A stretch of DNA of 64,000 bases, from NCBI RefSeq assembly GCF_030272615.1, contig NC_081407.1, positions 142,168,897 through 142,232,896 of the forward strand. Reading direction: 5' to 3'. The DNA is from Cryptomeria japonica. Taxonomy: Eukaryota > Streptophyta > Pinopsida > Cupressales > Cupressaceae. The notes beneath the pieces are model-generated. The model was not told the DNA's origin. It saw only the letters and a list, made by a program, of their open reading frames with translations, and searched no databases. The translations under genes were made by a program, and so were the position numbers. Positions 12,816-25,404 of this stretch are shown here, in pieces; position 1 is the stretch's first letter, and every line of letters starts with the position of its first letter.

Positions 12816-13640
12816 ACTAGACATGTCATATCTAACGGTTTGTTATCACGACAAGCAGAACAAGAAATTGGCCACACAACAACATTCGATTGAATGAGAC
12901 TGATGATTTTTTTGCCAATCGAACAAATGTTGCCCTAATAAAACCGTAGGGAAACTTGAAAAAATGAGATAGGATTTTGTAGGGACCCCTCTCAGGACCC
13001 TGTAGGTTCAAACAGATCATTTGCAGGTGCCACAAATTCTGAATTAGGGCCCGTCAAAGTTTGACAATTTTTAGCATGTAGGGTGCTCAAGGGATGACGT
13101 CGGTAGGGTATGACCCCGAGTGTTTGATCGAGTAGGGGGGAAAAATAGGAGCATGCATAGGGTAATAATGCCTAACTAGAAATGTCAGAGCCGATGGTTC
13201 ATTGTCATGATGAGCAAAACAAGAAATTGGCCACGCGACAACATTCGATTGAATGAGACTGACGATTAGGAGCATGCATAGGGTAATAATGCTTAACTGG
13301 ACATGTCAGAGCTGATGGTTCGTTATCACGATGTGCAAAATGAGAAATTGGCCATACGACAACATTTGATTGAATGAGACTGACGATTTTTTTGCCAACC
13401 AAAAAAATGTTGCCCTAATAAAACCATAGGGAAACTTGAAAAACCAAGATAGGATTTTGCAGGGACCCCTCTCATGGCCCTGTAGGTTCAAACGGATCAT
13501 TGACAAGTGCAACAAATTCTAAGTTAGGGCCCACCAAATTTTGACAATTTTTAGCACTTAGAATGCTCAAGGGACGATGTCGGAAGGGTATGACCCCGAG
13601 CGTTCAACCGAGTGGCGGGGGGAAATAGGAGCATGCATAG

Positions 13641-13800
13641 GGTAATAATAAATTGTATTGTATTGTTCATTAAATGAATTGTATTTTTCATGAATTGTAT
13701 TGTTCATTAAATGAATTGTATTGTATTGTTCATTATACAAACAACACTTATGATGAAATGAAATGAATTGTATTGTTCATTAAATAACCATTATTAACCA
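13641..13800. repeat. ATTGTATTGTTCATTAAATG low-complexity repeat
   Basis: Short words such as TTGTATTGTTCATTAAATGA recur about five times with irregular spacing, a simple minisatellite at the edge of the 362-bp array. No gene is seen from here to 14053. Confidence 0.8.
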
Positions 13801-14053
13801 TTGTTAATTATTGGATTGAAGATTAAAGATTTCCATTATAACACCATGCACATATGAGCAACAATTTATATGATCAAATATCAACTTTTGTATATATGAA
13901 AATGTCAAATGATTACAAGTGTATGTCCATACACAAATATGGCATAAACGCCAACTCAAACAAAATGTATGTCTATATATGTGAATGTATGTCCATATAT
14001 AAAATATGCATGCCAACTAGACATGTAAGCATCCCAAGACTATCTATAACATC

Positions 14054-15997
14054 CTAAGTTGCTGATGGATCATCAAAATTGATCCTCTTCGCCACACTAC
14101 TCAGCTCTGAAGGATCCTGCACAAGAAAAAACAAACCACGATTAGGATTAGTTATATTATATAATTCACATTTGAAAAGTTAACATGAAAATGAACTATA
14201 ATTGAACTATTCTTGTTTACCTCATCTCCACATTTTCTCTTTGGCTTTGTGGGACTCTTGATGTATGTCTTTGGTAGAGTAGGTATGTTTTCAATTTTCA
14301 TACACAACCTACATATGTTCACAAACATGACATTGATACAAGTTAGCATATAATTGTCACTGACAATAACAAATTATATCTACTAAACACAAAATAAAGT
14401 AAACACACATGTACTTGAGGCATCTCTTCTTTTTCTTCATCTTCAGGTTTAGTGGGTGTAGTCAACAAGGATGTGAAGCTAAGAATTCTTTGTACATATA
14501 CACAACAAGTATATGAAACTATCAATCTATGTCTAGACGTGTATAATCATTATAAGTTATTTAAACTATTCATTCAATCATATTTGCATTCAATTACCTT
14601 TCCCTTGTCTCCAACTGCACTACCAAATCTTAAATCACATAACCCCACACTCGTGCTGCTTGTGCCCTACAAGAGTAAAATAAGATATGCATGCAAGTTA
14701 CTACATAATCTAATTAATACCAATATAAATGATGAGCATGTATGTACAATAAAATACAAACAACTAGGTGCAATAATATATGTACCGTAAAGCTATCAAG
14801 GCCAAATCAAATGGCCGTCAAGGTGCCCTCTTGGATCTGTGTCAACTCCTCCTCGGTCATCAATTGTTAAATAGACCATGTAAATAAAAATTAGTACTTA
14901 ATATTATCTAGATTATAAATATTCATTTAAAATATAGAATGAACTGTGAAAATACAAATCTTACCACTACATCATCAATGTATGATGAAGGTGCCTCCTC
15001 GCCTCTAGCATGTGAGGACTCTCCAGGGTATCCTCCAATCTGTGTCATAACATCTGGTGCATCGTGCATCTCATGCACCTCATAATCTGCATTGTGCACA
15101 GAAGGATCAATAGGTTTTCCAACCAGACCCAAGCATATGTGCCCACACATGACACAACTATGGAGCACGCAAATGTGTGGAGCCGAGGAGGACTTGTCAA
15201 CGCCATCGGATGCACTGCTACCATCAAAAGTAGGTTGAGCTACTGACCCATCTTGAGAAACCAAAAGGCTACTCAAAGAGTGAATAGTTGATATGGTCTG
15301 TGATGTCACCTCACAAATGACATATGGATGTTGCACTAGAGGTGGGGGATCAACAGGAGGAGGGGGTACATATGGGCCTTGGACTACTCTAACTACCCCA
15401 AGTCTATTTTGGGGCATACCTAAACCCACACCCTAGAAAGGTTGGATGTCAAAGTAGTTCACATGTTTTCCTAAAACAAACTCTGCATACAATTTTTTGA
15501 TGAAGTAGAAGGGGACATCAAGATTGTTGTTGGGTGGTTTGTCAAAAAACTATCCACCAATGATTCCAAAAGTCTTTCACAATACCATCATTTGTGCACC
15601 ATTTAATAGAAAGTTTTGTTTTTTGGGGGTCTACAGGATGACCAGTGCGGGGATTCACAAACAATGTGGCGATAGTGGCTTTGGATATCTTGAGATCCTT
15701 GATCTCCTTATAGAACAAGCCATCTGCATATTGTTCCCTCATAGAATCTTGCCACAAAAGAGCGGCATTGTGCTCCTTAGTGATGGTTTCTATACTCTTT
15801 ATGATCGACGTGAGGGGATCAAATATTGGGTTCAAGCAAGGGATCCTACGATAGACATCTGCAATCCTTCTCAATTGGTTCAAATTTTATGCAATTAAAT
15901 CCTTAATTGAGGGGGGGTTTGGCAAAGGAGGGTTTTGTGCAGGAGGGTTTGGTTGTTGCGGTTGTGATTGATCAATGTTTTCACTGTTATCCCCCAT
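14054..15997 (-). pseudogene. Broken multi-exon gene of unknown function, convergent to the transposase-like gene
   Basis: The ATG is at 15995-15997. The long first exon runs to about 14963, where a GTAAG donor follows. Its product starts MGDNSENIDQSQPQ, has a helical middle (YADGLFYKEIKDLKISKAT), a Pro-rich stretch (PYVPPPPVDPPP) and a Cys-rich stretch (CVLHSCVMCGHIC). It is broken by a TAA at 15887-15889, a one-base frameshift near 15540 and a TAG near 15436. Downstream, short candidate exons with AG/GT borders lie at 14598-14666, 14415-14478, 14221-14308 and 14054-14116, the last ending in TAG. Not all exon phases are compatible, so some exons may be missing or decayed. I do not recognise the protein. 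It faces the transposase-like gene and may be the second gene of one element. Confidence 0.45.
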
Positions 15998-16211
15998 TTT
16001 TAACCTAATTGAATGTAAACAATTGAATTTAGTTAACAAATTTGAACAATTTTGTATTTGATTTAAAAAACCTAGTTTTCATGAAAAAAACTATATTTTT
16101 AATGAAAAAACAAATAAACATTAAAAAAAAATTAAAATTTGAATGAAAATGATTGAAAACAATAAAAATCCTACCTTTTAATGTATTTTTTAGCAAATTT
16201 GGGTCAAACAA

Positions 16212-16644
16212 CTGGATATCGGGTCCAACCAGATATCGAATTCTAAAAAATCGCGCAGCCCATGGGTTAAAAATAACTCACGAGCTGTCACAGTTTATTT
16301 ATATTGTCTCAGAAAATCAGATATCCGATTTTTATACTTAAATTATTTTAAAATAACATTATATTATATAATATAATAATATATTATTATATTACATTAT
16401 ATATTATATAATATATAATATAATGTAATAATAAATTATATAATATATAATATTATATTATATTATATATTATATAATATATTATTATATAATATAATAT
16501 AATAATATATTATATAATACTATATAATATAATATAATATAATAATATAATATATAATATAATAATATATTATTATATTACATTATATATTATATAATTT
16601 ATTTTTTAATTTAAAATTACCTATAAAAATCGGATATCCGATTT
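16212..16644. repeat. Right cluster of GATATC palindromes around an AT island
   Basis: GGATATC/AGATATC words occur at 16213-16238 and 16317-16329, and a perfect 18-bp palindrome AAATCGGATATCCGATTT at 16627-16644. Between 16335 and 16620 lies almost pure TA/TAATATA sequence. The palindromes match those at 6345-6475 apart from single substitutions. Confidence 0.7.
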
Positions 16645-16767
16645 GCTTAGGTGTTTACCATGCCAAGGTGTACTGACACCCAGGCCAAGCAAAAAGTCAA
16701 CACAAATTTACACATTTTTAGGCGAGTGGAGAAGGCTATTTTTTTCACATCGCCACTTTTTGGCCCC

Positions 16768-16949
16768 CCATGATCCTGCACTAACCCACCTGAGAAAAGA
16801 GAAACAGATACTCAAATGCAATCACAATCTTCTCCAAACTTAAGAAAGAAAACTTTGATCCACCATTTACTTTCCAAATGTTCTTAAATGAAATAGACAT
16901 GACCAAGGACAAATACATTAAAGCTTTAAGGTCAACAACACATAAAACT
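16768..16949 (+). pseudogene. Helitron N-terminal fragment upstream of an LTR insertion
   Basis: The translation contains DPALTHLRKEKQ, then after one shift FDPPFTFQMFLNEID and KYIKALRST, in the style of a Helitron replicase N-terminal region. Removing the element at 16950-21436 and one TSD copy joins this frame without a stop to the segment at 21442 (HKT then TFLLQRNPSQIW). Upstream of about 16768 the match ends abruptly, so the true start of the gene is missing or displaced. Confidence 0.6.
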
Positions 16950-18518
16950 TGTAATGCCCCGTCAGGAACCCTAAAGGAAAACATCATAATCTATGCAACT
17001 AAGGGTGAAATAATTTTTTTTTTTAAATGTATGAATTTAAACCTTAGTACATCTAATAACATAGCGGAAGTTTAACACCTGAATTTCCTAAGGGTTACCA
17101 ACGAATATTACTTCGTAAATTAAATATTTAAGATAAAATTTCCGCAATGAAAGAATCTAAATTTCTTCAAGCAATCATATATTATATACATCAGAAATCA
17201 ATAATTGAAGTAGCATATATTACAATATTTCTTTGCTTTCAATATTCAAAAATACATGTTTTCAAAAAGAAATTACATCATGAGCTAAAATGATACAAAA
17301 TGAAAGTTACATATAGTTTCTTTTCAAAACCTCTAGTTTTTAACTGAAAGATGGATAGGAAGAAGAGTTGGTACATGAATCACGATCCAAGATCATCAGC
17401 GAAGTCCTTCCTTGCCTGAAGATACGTACCAGAACATCCGATGGGAAGTGACACTACCACCCGACCATGTGATTCTGAAAGGGAACCACCCCACCGTGCT
17501 GGAGATAGTGGATAACCCTCAAGCAAGCAAAATGAAACAAGAATGAAAAGACTACAAGACTCCACTTACAATCATGTGACCTAACTCACAAAACACTAGT
17601 GACTCTAAGGAGAAAGTGTCATTGCATGTCTTATGGTGGATACCATGGTACAGCCTCCATAGGTCCCGGCCCCCATCCTGGGTTATCCTGGTAACCTCTC
17701 CCGAACCTCCGATTCCAACTAAGACTCATGCGGACCTTACCAATCCTCTCATGAAGACAAGGTGGTAAGTTTGCTATTCCAGGCCTTCTCGCTACATTAT
17801 GAGTCCTGTACTAGCACTCACCTATGTGCGAGGCACATTATTTTATTTAACTTTTATTCTACCCTTCCCTAGTCATTTATTAGATTTTCACTTTCTTAAC
17901 CAACTTCCAACGGGTTATCCTGTCACCACTTTGGGCACGGTCCCTGCTCGAAAGCCACTCTCTCTCTTAGGATACTACGGGTTAGTTCTATCTACAGAAC
18001 TCTATGGCGACACAGACAACCATTCCCAATCTTGACCTACCTCAAATGAAAGATACATAATTACTAACCTAAGGTTGACCATTACGAACAACTCATAGTG
18101 GCTCATTTTTTTAAGGTTATACATCTAAATAACTGGCCAAGACACAGCACACCAGTCACACTGACAACATGACTTAATGTACTTAGTTGCGGCCACCATA
18201 TAAAACAAGGAAATCTTACGTACCAACACCTATCACAAAATTAACTTGCAAAATGAATACACGTTGTCAAGACACAGAGAACAATATGGTCGGTAAAACA
18301 CATAATTTTACACTTTTTGATAAGTTTAAGAGTTCTATCACTCTTGTTAACAATTATAGGTATGCTACCTTAATAATTTCCATTTATACAAATAAACGAA
18401 GATTAAAATAGATATATTCATTTCATCAAGGAAATCTTACAATATGACGTAATACATTTCTTCATAGAAGAATGCCTTTATTTTTATTTATTTATTTTTT
18501 TAACACAAGAGTGTTACA

Positions 18519-18914
18519 TCATTCTTCTAGAAAATACGGAGAAGTACACTCATCAGACTCTACATGATATAAAGGAGTATATCCTTCAGATTTGCTTTCA
18601 CTCTAGGGAAAGTACCCCACAGACTCATTATCACTCAAGGGGGTATACCCCTCTGACGAGTCAAAACTTATAACTATTGGCTTTTCAGACGAGCACTCTG
18701 GCTTGGGTTCTTTTCCTTTCTCAATGGTAATTTCTTTAGTTGGACTCTGAATAGGACTTTTTCCTTTTTCTTTGCTCTCTTCTGGAGCTGGGTTCTCTTC
18801 AACAAGATTGTCATCCACAACGGGCTTGACAGGTGTCAAAGAATCCTTCTTCACTTTCAAGTAGTGAGCATAACCTGCTACGGATTTGCGTGCTATTTGT
18901 TTAACTCGTACCAT
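18519..18914 (-). pseudogene. ORF with a histone H3 tail-like N-terminus inside the LTR-like element
   Basis: The frame opens at the ATG 18912-18914 and reads MVRVKQIARKSVAGYA. Histone H3 begins MARTKQTARKSTGGKA; I count 10 of 16 identical, including the residues matching H3 R2, K4, Q5, R8, K9 and S10 at the same spacing. A Lys/Glu/Pro-rich low-complexity body follows (KEKGKSPIQSPTKE). The end carries SSEGYTPLSDNES, then a TAG at 18603-18605, and in the same frame a second copy, KSEGYTPLYHVES, before TGA at 18519-18521. The true C-terminus is therefore probably beyond the TAG, giving 131 residues in all. An AG precedes the ATG closely, so this could be an internal exon. No function is assigned; chance similarity cannot be excluded. 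Confidence 0.4.
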
Positions 18915-20369
18915 CTCTGTAACGTATCAATAGTAAACTATTACTTTCCAGACTCTCCTAGAGCTATGACTTATAAATTTTAATATCTAGGCGTTGAACG
19001 CAATCATACCTTTCTTCCATATAATAATAATAAGTGTGAAATTTGAAATTAAACACTATTCCACTTCTTTAGTCCTAATGTAATCACAACTTCTACTATA
19101 TGATTTTATTTAACAATCCCTAACGAATAACTAAAACATAACCATAACTATTTCATAAGCAAGACAATAACGTGATATATAACTAAGATTGTAAATAATA
19201 ACGATTATAAACAAGAAATTCCTGACCTATTTGAAGTGTTGATCAATATGCAAGACCTTGACGCCCGCTCGCTGATAAATATGCCTTGCTTGCGATCCTT
19301 TTCACCAATACATCCAGCTCTATCAAAGAAACAGGCAAACAACTCTCTCTTGATTCTATCAACCGCTATCCTTTCTAAACATCTCTCACTTGATACTATA
19401 AAAACACTTTCCTTTCTAAACAACTCTCTCTTGATACTATAAAAAAAACACTATCCTCTCTAACTCTACTCTCCTCTCTACGATCCTTCGTCCTTCCTTG
19501 GATGTCACAAAAGACTTCCCTTCCTTTCCTCTCTACCCACACCCCTTTTTATACTAAAAAAAAAACATCCATCGCCCCCTAAATCTGGGCTTAGTGATAG
19601 CTATCAACTAAAACTCTTTTACTACTAACTCTTCTACTTCCTCCACGCAAGGAGTCCATCTCTAGTTAGCTACAGTCTTTACCGCTCCTTGATAACGATT
19701 ATGACAACTATCGACTGGGTGGAGAGGTCGATTCATTACTTCATTCACTGATGCGTTTGCAAACAGTGACTTGTGCGTTCAATCTGCCAGGTCTAGAGTC
19801 CATTAAGGATTATGATTTAGTCTCCACCTTGCGTGCCAGTCCATTCTCCTTTCAAACCAGTCAATCTGTTGTTAGTTGCCAATGAACTGGAGTTCGTGGA
19901 GAAACTGGATGTGGAGAGGTGATAGTTTATCGCTTGGACTGCGAGAGGTGTCCTCCATTACTCGCTAACTGAAGTGCACACGCAGGAACCCTCACCTCGC
20001 TTGCTGGCTGCAGTTTTTATGGCGGAAGAGGGAGATGTGGTATGTGAAGGAGGAGGGTAGTCGGTGGTAATACCGACCCCTCCCTATATTAAGGGGGGTG
20101 GTCGATATTGCCATCGACCACCATTGACCAAACCATGAACTTTAACCCCCGCCACCTTTTATAAGGTCAAAACTATTTTATTTGTTTTCTTTAATATAAT
20201 TTTGTTATTATGTTTTAATATAATTTCTTTGTTATATTTTAATAATTAATTAATAACTTTAATTAATATAATTATTTAAATATTAATCCTTCTTAGCAAA
20301 TCATATTTGTAAATGTGTATTTTGGTTTCCAATATTTATAACGAGTGGCGTTTCATATATATATTCAAA

Positions 20370-20406
20370 TAATTGAATTATATATATATATATATTCAAA
20401 TAATTG

Positions 20407-20442
<36 letters not shown>

Positions 20443-20470
20443 ATAATTGAATTATATATATATATATTAC
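20370..20470. repeat. (TA)n runs with ATTCAAATAATTGAATT units
   Basis: Alternating TA tracts and the word ATTCAAATAATTGAAT form three or four short tandem copies. Confidence 0.85.
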
Positions 20471-21441
20471 ATATTCGAAAAGTTTATAAAATATGATATA
20501 TTTATAATTCTAATTATATACACGCATAATCCAAAATCACAGTAACCCGATGGGCGATATAAACCACCGATAATACGATCACCTTATTTTAACTCCAATA
20601 ACTACTTATAAGTGACTATTGCCTTCCGAGTATATTATGTCCTTACATTTATTCAAACGATCGAATTGCAACCATCGAGCTAACAAGTTGATAAAATTTC
20701 ATATCAACTCATACCAAGATATTAACTCATCCTTTATAAACAATATTAAGTCACCAGATCACTTGATTCTTTTTCCTCCAATTACCAAAACTACTCTTAT
20801 GGACGTAATAAACGTAACATTTACCAATGACATACAAAAATTGGGAACACTGGACACGCAAACTGAGCAAGCATCATGCGACTTTTATAAAGATCAAACA
20901 ATAAAATATGAAGACCAAACCAGTTGATAGAACGACTAATTGAAGGCACTCACCCGAGTGTAACTGACTAAAAATAGGGTCAACTACTATCTCCTTCACT
21001 TCCATCGAATAATATAAGGCACGCTCAAACCTGTGTACCCAGGTGGAGACGATACCCCGTACCTACCCGGTACTTGTACCTGCAACATCCTGCATCACCG
21101 ACCACACATGCATATATACATATATAGAAATTTCAACATACACACCGATGAAGGAGATTCACGACATTCCCTGTCTCACCGAGATGAGTGAAGGAAAATC
21201 GTCCCCATGCATCCCATACACTCGCAGATACACAACACACAGTGCATAGATGAAATAAAGCGTCAGTACATAGCAATGAACCATATAATGCCATAAAACG
21301 TAAGTACATAAATACTGCAAATAAATCATATGTCTCATAATCAAATAAAACATGGAACAATGTTATAACCAATGATAATGTATCCACTGAGAATAATAAG
21401 AACAAAATATTAGTTCAAACGAGTAAGGGTACTACAAAACT

Positions 21442-24419
21442 ACATTTCTATTGCAAAGGAACCCATCACAAATATGGAACAATAGTTTTTCCAAAAAAAA
21501 TCCCTCAACCTTGGAAAGCCAATACAGATGCACAATATGTCCTTAATGCATATGTTGCATCAATGTATTGCAGCTCATACATGGCAAAGTTAGACAAGTC
21601 TATGACATATGCATTTAAGAAAAAAACGCAAATACCATCACAAAGACAATATTGATGCAATAAGAATGATAAGAAATCTTAGAAATGCTTTACTAAACTT
21701 ACAACAAGTTGCCCACATCGTTATGTCACTCCCATTAAATTACAACTCAAGAAAATGTATATTCATTGATACACGAGCTGAAAATGACCGCACATTCATA
21801 CTCAAACCTGTCAAACAATTAAACAAGGAACCAAACAAATCAGAGAACATCATTTTAAAATCTCTAATAAACTCTTACATTAAACATCCACAAGATATTA
21901 TACACATGTACCTTGCAGAATGCGTTTCAAAGTACAACAAAAAAGGGACTATAATTCAGCCAAAAGAAAAGCCAAATGTAATACGGTTTGTCAATTTCAA
22001 CAAACACATTGATTCAAAAAATCACTATAGAGAGAAAGTACTACTCTATGTACCATTTATAGGCACAGAAAATATGCTAAAACATGCCTTGAACTCATGG
22101 GAAAATGCTTATCTACAACATGAAAAAACAATTAAAAAGAATTGTGCAAAGTTTACACATAATAAAAATACTACATGAGGTGACATTGACAAAGCAATTG
22201 ATGATCAAAACTCTAACAATGAATGCAATACTTCACAAACCCCATATACCATAAAACCAAACCAAATGAAAAATATGACATAGAAAAAGATCTCCAAAAC
22301 ACAAAACACAATAAACTAAACAACATGCATTGCAATGCATTTGAAATAACACAACATCCATAGATTATTCAAAACACTGAATACTACAAACTAAGGCAAA
22401 TGTTAAACAAAGAACAACAAGTAATTGTCAAAGGCATTATAATAAAAAAAATGAAAGACGTGACAACCCCATTGCACTTGTTTTTAACAAGTCAAGCTGG
22501 ATCTTGAAAGACTTTCACTGCAAAAGCCATATACCAAGCCTTAATTTGCATTTACAATAACTCGATTGACAATGACCCAGAGAAACCAAAGGGCCTAATA
22601 ATTCCATATATAGGAAAAGAAACAATAACATAGGTGGGATCACTTTGCATTTGGCATTTCACATACCATTCAACAAGTCAGTTCATTTCTTTCATTGAAT
22701 AGTGAGACACTAGACACAATGTCAAAGCATTATGATCAATTACAAGTACTCCTTATCGACGAAATATCATTATTTGGATCGATGTTTCTACACTACATTG
22801 AAAAACGATTACATGACATAAAGCAAATGCCTATTGCATACTTTGGAAACCTTGACACAATTTTTTGTGGTGATCTCTACCAAGCACAACCTGTGCTCGA
22901 CTCTATTGTATTTGAAAATAAACCTAGTGATACTCAATTTATGCCATAATTTATGGAAAGACAATGTAAAATGTTATTCATTAGCAACCACCATGAGACA
23001 AAAAGATGAAAAATTTATTTCAATACAATCGGATATGCATAGGAATGCAAACAACTGACTATATACACTATCCCAATAAACATTGCCTACGTTGCCCACC
23101 AATGGACCCAACACTTCCATTCCTCTTTTATAAGAAAATCAATGTTGATGCACACAACAACAAAACGCTATCAATTATACCAAATGAAATCAAAGTCTTA
23201 AATTCTTTAGATGACCATGAGGAAAATTACAATCCAATACAATTAAATGAACATACATCTACTCTCCCATCTCAGATATTGCTAAAACTAGATATACTTG
23301 TTAAAATTTATGCAGGCAACTATAACACACAAGATGGACTAGTTAATGGAGCATATGGAATATTCAAATCATATACAAAACAAAATGAAATCGATATTAT
23401 ATGGATGTATTTTAATGACTCAAACATTGGAAAACAACAATGCAAAAGGCTAGCACAATACTATACTTAGATAATAAACAAAGATTGGGTACCAATACTT
23501 GGCATAGCCAGGCCAATTCAAAGATTATCCACTAACAAAAAAATCATTATTAGAAAACAAGTTCCAATACAAATGGCATCTGCATGAACTATACATCGAT
23601 CACAAGGACTAACAATGGAAGCTTTGGCTTTTGATCCAACAGGCATAATACAACATGGCCTAACATACACAACACTTTCATGAACAAAATCAATAGAATC
23701 GTTGTTTTTGCTAAAACCTCTCACAACAACAAATTTTAAAGTAAAGGAAAAAGTGTATCTAGAAATGTATCACCTCCAATCAAATGCAAAGTGGCAGTTT
23801 GACCACAAACATGCATGTCCTCATAACACCTCTGAATTGCTCTTATGTACCTTAAACACACATAGCTTAAAATATCACACATATGATATCATCAATGACC
23901 ATAGTATAATGTCAACTAACATCTTGTGCTTGCAAGAAGTTCACATGCATCCCTGAGAAACTAACACCCTATTTGAACATTTTAATAGTAATGCAATGCA
24001 CTCCACACATGGCATAACAATTTTCACGAAAAAAAGTCTATTTGTTTCCAACACAAAAAACCATAAATCAACAAATGTAGAAACAATCACAATAACAATA
24101 CTACTACACAATATCAAACTCAATGTATGTAATATTTATGCAAGACCTAACACTCCAATATAAGAAATCGTAATGATTATAAAAAGAGTACTCATACATG
24201 TAAATCTAACAAATACCTTGTACATTTTAGGTGACTTTAATATTGGCATGTCAATGGAAAACCATGGCAAAAAAATCTGCAAACTGAAATGCAGATGCAC
24301 AATATACACTTCCTCTTAGATCAAACACACAATATAAACAAACCACTCATTGATCACATTTGGTCTAATTTAACCACAAATATATGCTCCATTTACAAAT
24401 TGGGAAGTATATTGGACTG
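21442..24419 (+). pseudogene. Helitron replicase-helicase with a C-terminal EEP endonuclease domain (decayed)
   Basis: Order of parts: end of the N-terminal domain (AQYVLNAYVASMYCSSYMAK near 21530-21590; HIVMSLPLNYNSRKCIFIDT near 21715-21775; RFVNFNKHI). Then an SF1 Pif1-like helicase: LNKEQQVIVKGI near 22400, a degenerate Walker A (SQAGS, stop, KTFTAKAIYQ near 22490-22530), Walker B LLIDEIS near 22750, GDLYQAQPV near 22872, and TIHRSQGLTMEALAFDP near 23590-23640. Then an EEP nuclease: ILCLQEVH near 23925, ILGDFNIG near 24222-24245 and PLIDHIWSN near 24340-24367. The final TDH catalytic triplet lies past the inserted transposon, at 25405-25413. Many stops and shifts make it inactive. A helicase joined to an EEP nuclease points to the Helentron/Helitron2 group rather than the usual plant Helitrons. 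Confidence 0.75.
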
Positions 24420-25404
24420 GGGTGAACTCACAATACTGATTCCCACTTTTTGGTACATCCTGATTTATGTTGAAATCATACAGTTTTTAGAAAATATAAT
24501 GATTTAATCTTTAAGAGGTCCCATTTGAAGTAATTAATTGAAGAGAGTTAGATACAAATTTCTTGGATAGAACCTCTCTACTTCTAAATCATACTTGCAA
24601 TGGAGTCTCCTTTGCATCTATCGAATGCTGATAAAAAACCAATTTTATAATAGCATTTGGGGGGTCAAATGAATTCATTTAGAATTTTTGTTTTTTTAAG
24701 TATTTAGTCCTTATTATAAGCTTTCCAAATAGTATAATTATAATATATTTAATTTCATTAATATATTTTTGTTTTATTTCTTATGAATGTAGGTTTTTCA
24801 CCGAACATGAACTTTGTTCAATGCATTGGGAAGAATAGTAAACTAATTCAAAAAAAAATATGAAAAATATCTATGCCCTAGGTATTGATGTCTTCTTTAT
24901 AACAAAAAAAATTAAATTAAATTTGATATATATAGAATAAGTTATGTGTTCAAACGTACACCTATATCTAAATTATAATTAGTCAGACTTCAAAACTAAA
25001 TAAAATGAAAATTATTCAACATATCACTATCAAACCAATTGCATATTAATTGCATACACTGGCTATTGATGTTACAAACCAAAATTCGAAAGAATTAAGT
25101 TTTTGTCATTTATAGAAAAAAGTTATGTGTTTCAGGATACACATCACTCTTAAAAAAAATTGTTTGCTGTAAAAAAACTACTTTTTGAGGGAGATGGAAA
25201 AATCAATAAAATTTTATTCAAAAAAGTTTGAAAAAAATATATTTAGAATCTACAAACAAGATATTACAAATCACTAGTTTACATCATCTTCAAATTCTCA
25301 ATGGTTTAAAAGTTATAGGTGTCTGAAAGTGAAGGTTTTTTTCAAAATGTTCATCAAGTGTCAAAGTTGGTCAAAAAGTGGGAACCAATATTGTGAGTTC
25401 ACCC
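24420..25404. mobile_element. 985-bp terminal-inverted-repeat transposon, TSD actg
   Basis: The ends are inverted repeats of 33 bp with 31 matches, starting GGGTGAACTCACAATA on both strands (24420-24452 and 25372-25404). The flanks carry the direct repeat actg (24416-24419 and 25405-25408). Removing the element and one copy restores the endonuclease reading VYWTDHLATFLKLH. The interior is AT-rich and non-coding, so it is a non-autonomous element. A 4-bp duplication does not fit the common plant families (TA, TWA, 8 bp or 9 bp), so the superfamily is left open. Confidence 0.82.

Larger units (their letters stand above)
10967..13640. repeat. Tandem array with a 362-bp unit
   Basis: The landmark GAATGAGACTGA occurs at about 10967, 11329, 12894, 13251 and 13373. 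The first spacing is 362 bp. The second is 1565 bp, or 362 after removing the 1198-bp LTR insert and its 5-bp duplication. The third is 357. The last copy pair is 122 bp apart because one unit is internally deleted. Each unit contains a poly-G run and the word AGGAGCATGCATAGGGTAAT. Reading frames across it repeat with the unit and look non-coding. Confidence 0.9.
16950..21436 (-). mobile_element. 4.5-kb LTR-like insertion in the Helitron, TSD aaact
   Basis: The element starts TGTAATGCCCCGTCAGG and ends AAGGGTACTACA, with TG...CA termini and the 5-bp duplication aaact at 16945-16949 and 21437-21441. The host Helitron frame closes exactly when the insert and one duplication are removed. At 4487 bp it could be a very long solo LTR or a non-autonomous LTR element. 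I find no direct repeats at the ends, primer site or pol. The minus orientation is inferred from the one plausible ORF (18519-18914). Apart from that ORF and AT runs near 20.4 kb, I see no features. Confidence 0.72.

Noticed and set aside
11254-13515. Similar minus-strand frames repeated through the 362-bp array
   Set aside because: They recur with the repeat unit and differ by stops and shifts between units.
6345-16644. Matching GATATC palindromes as true terminal inverted repeats
   Set aside because: Palindromes match in both orientations, so they cannot by themselves show inverted termini. I found no flanking target duplication. Kept only as a subterminal-repeat hypothesis.
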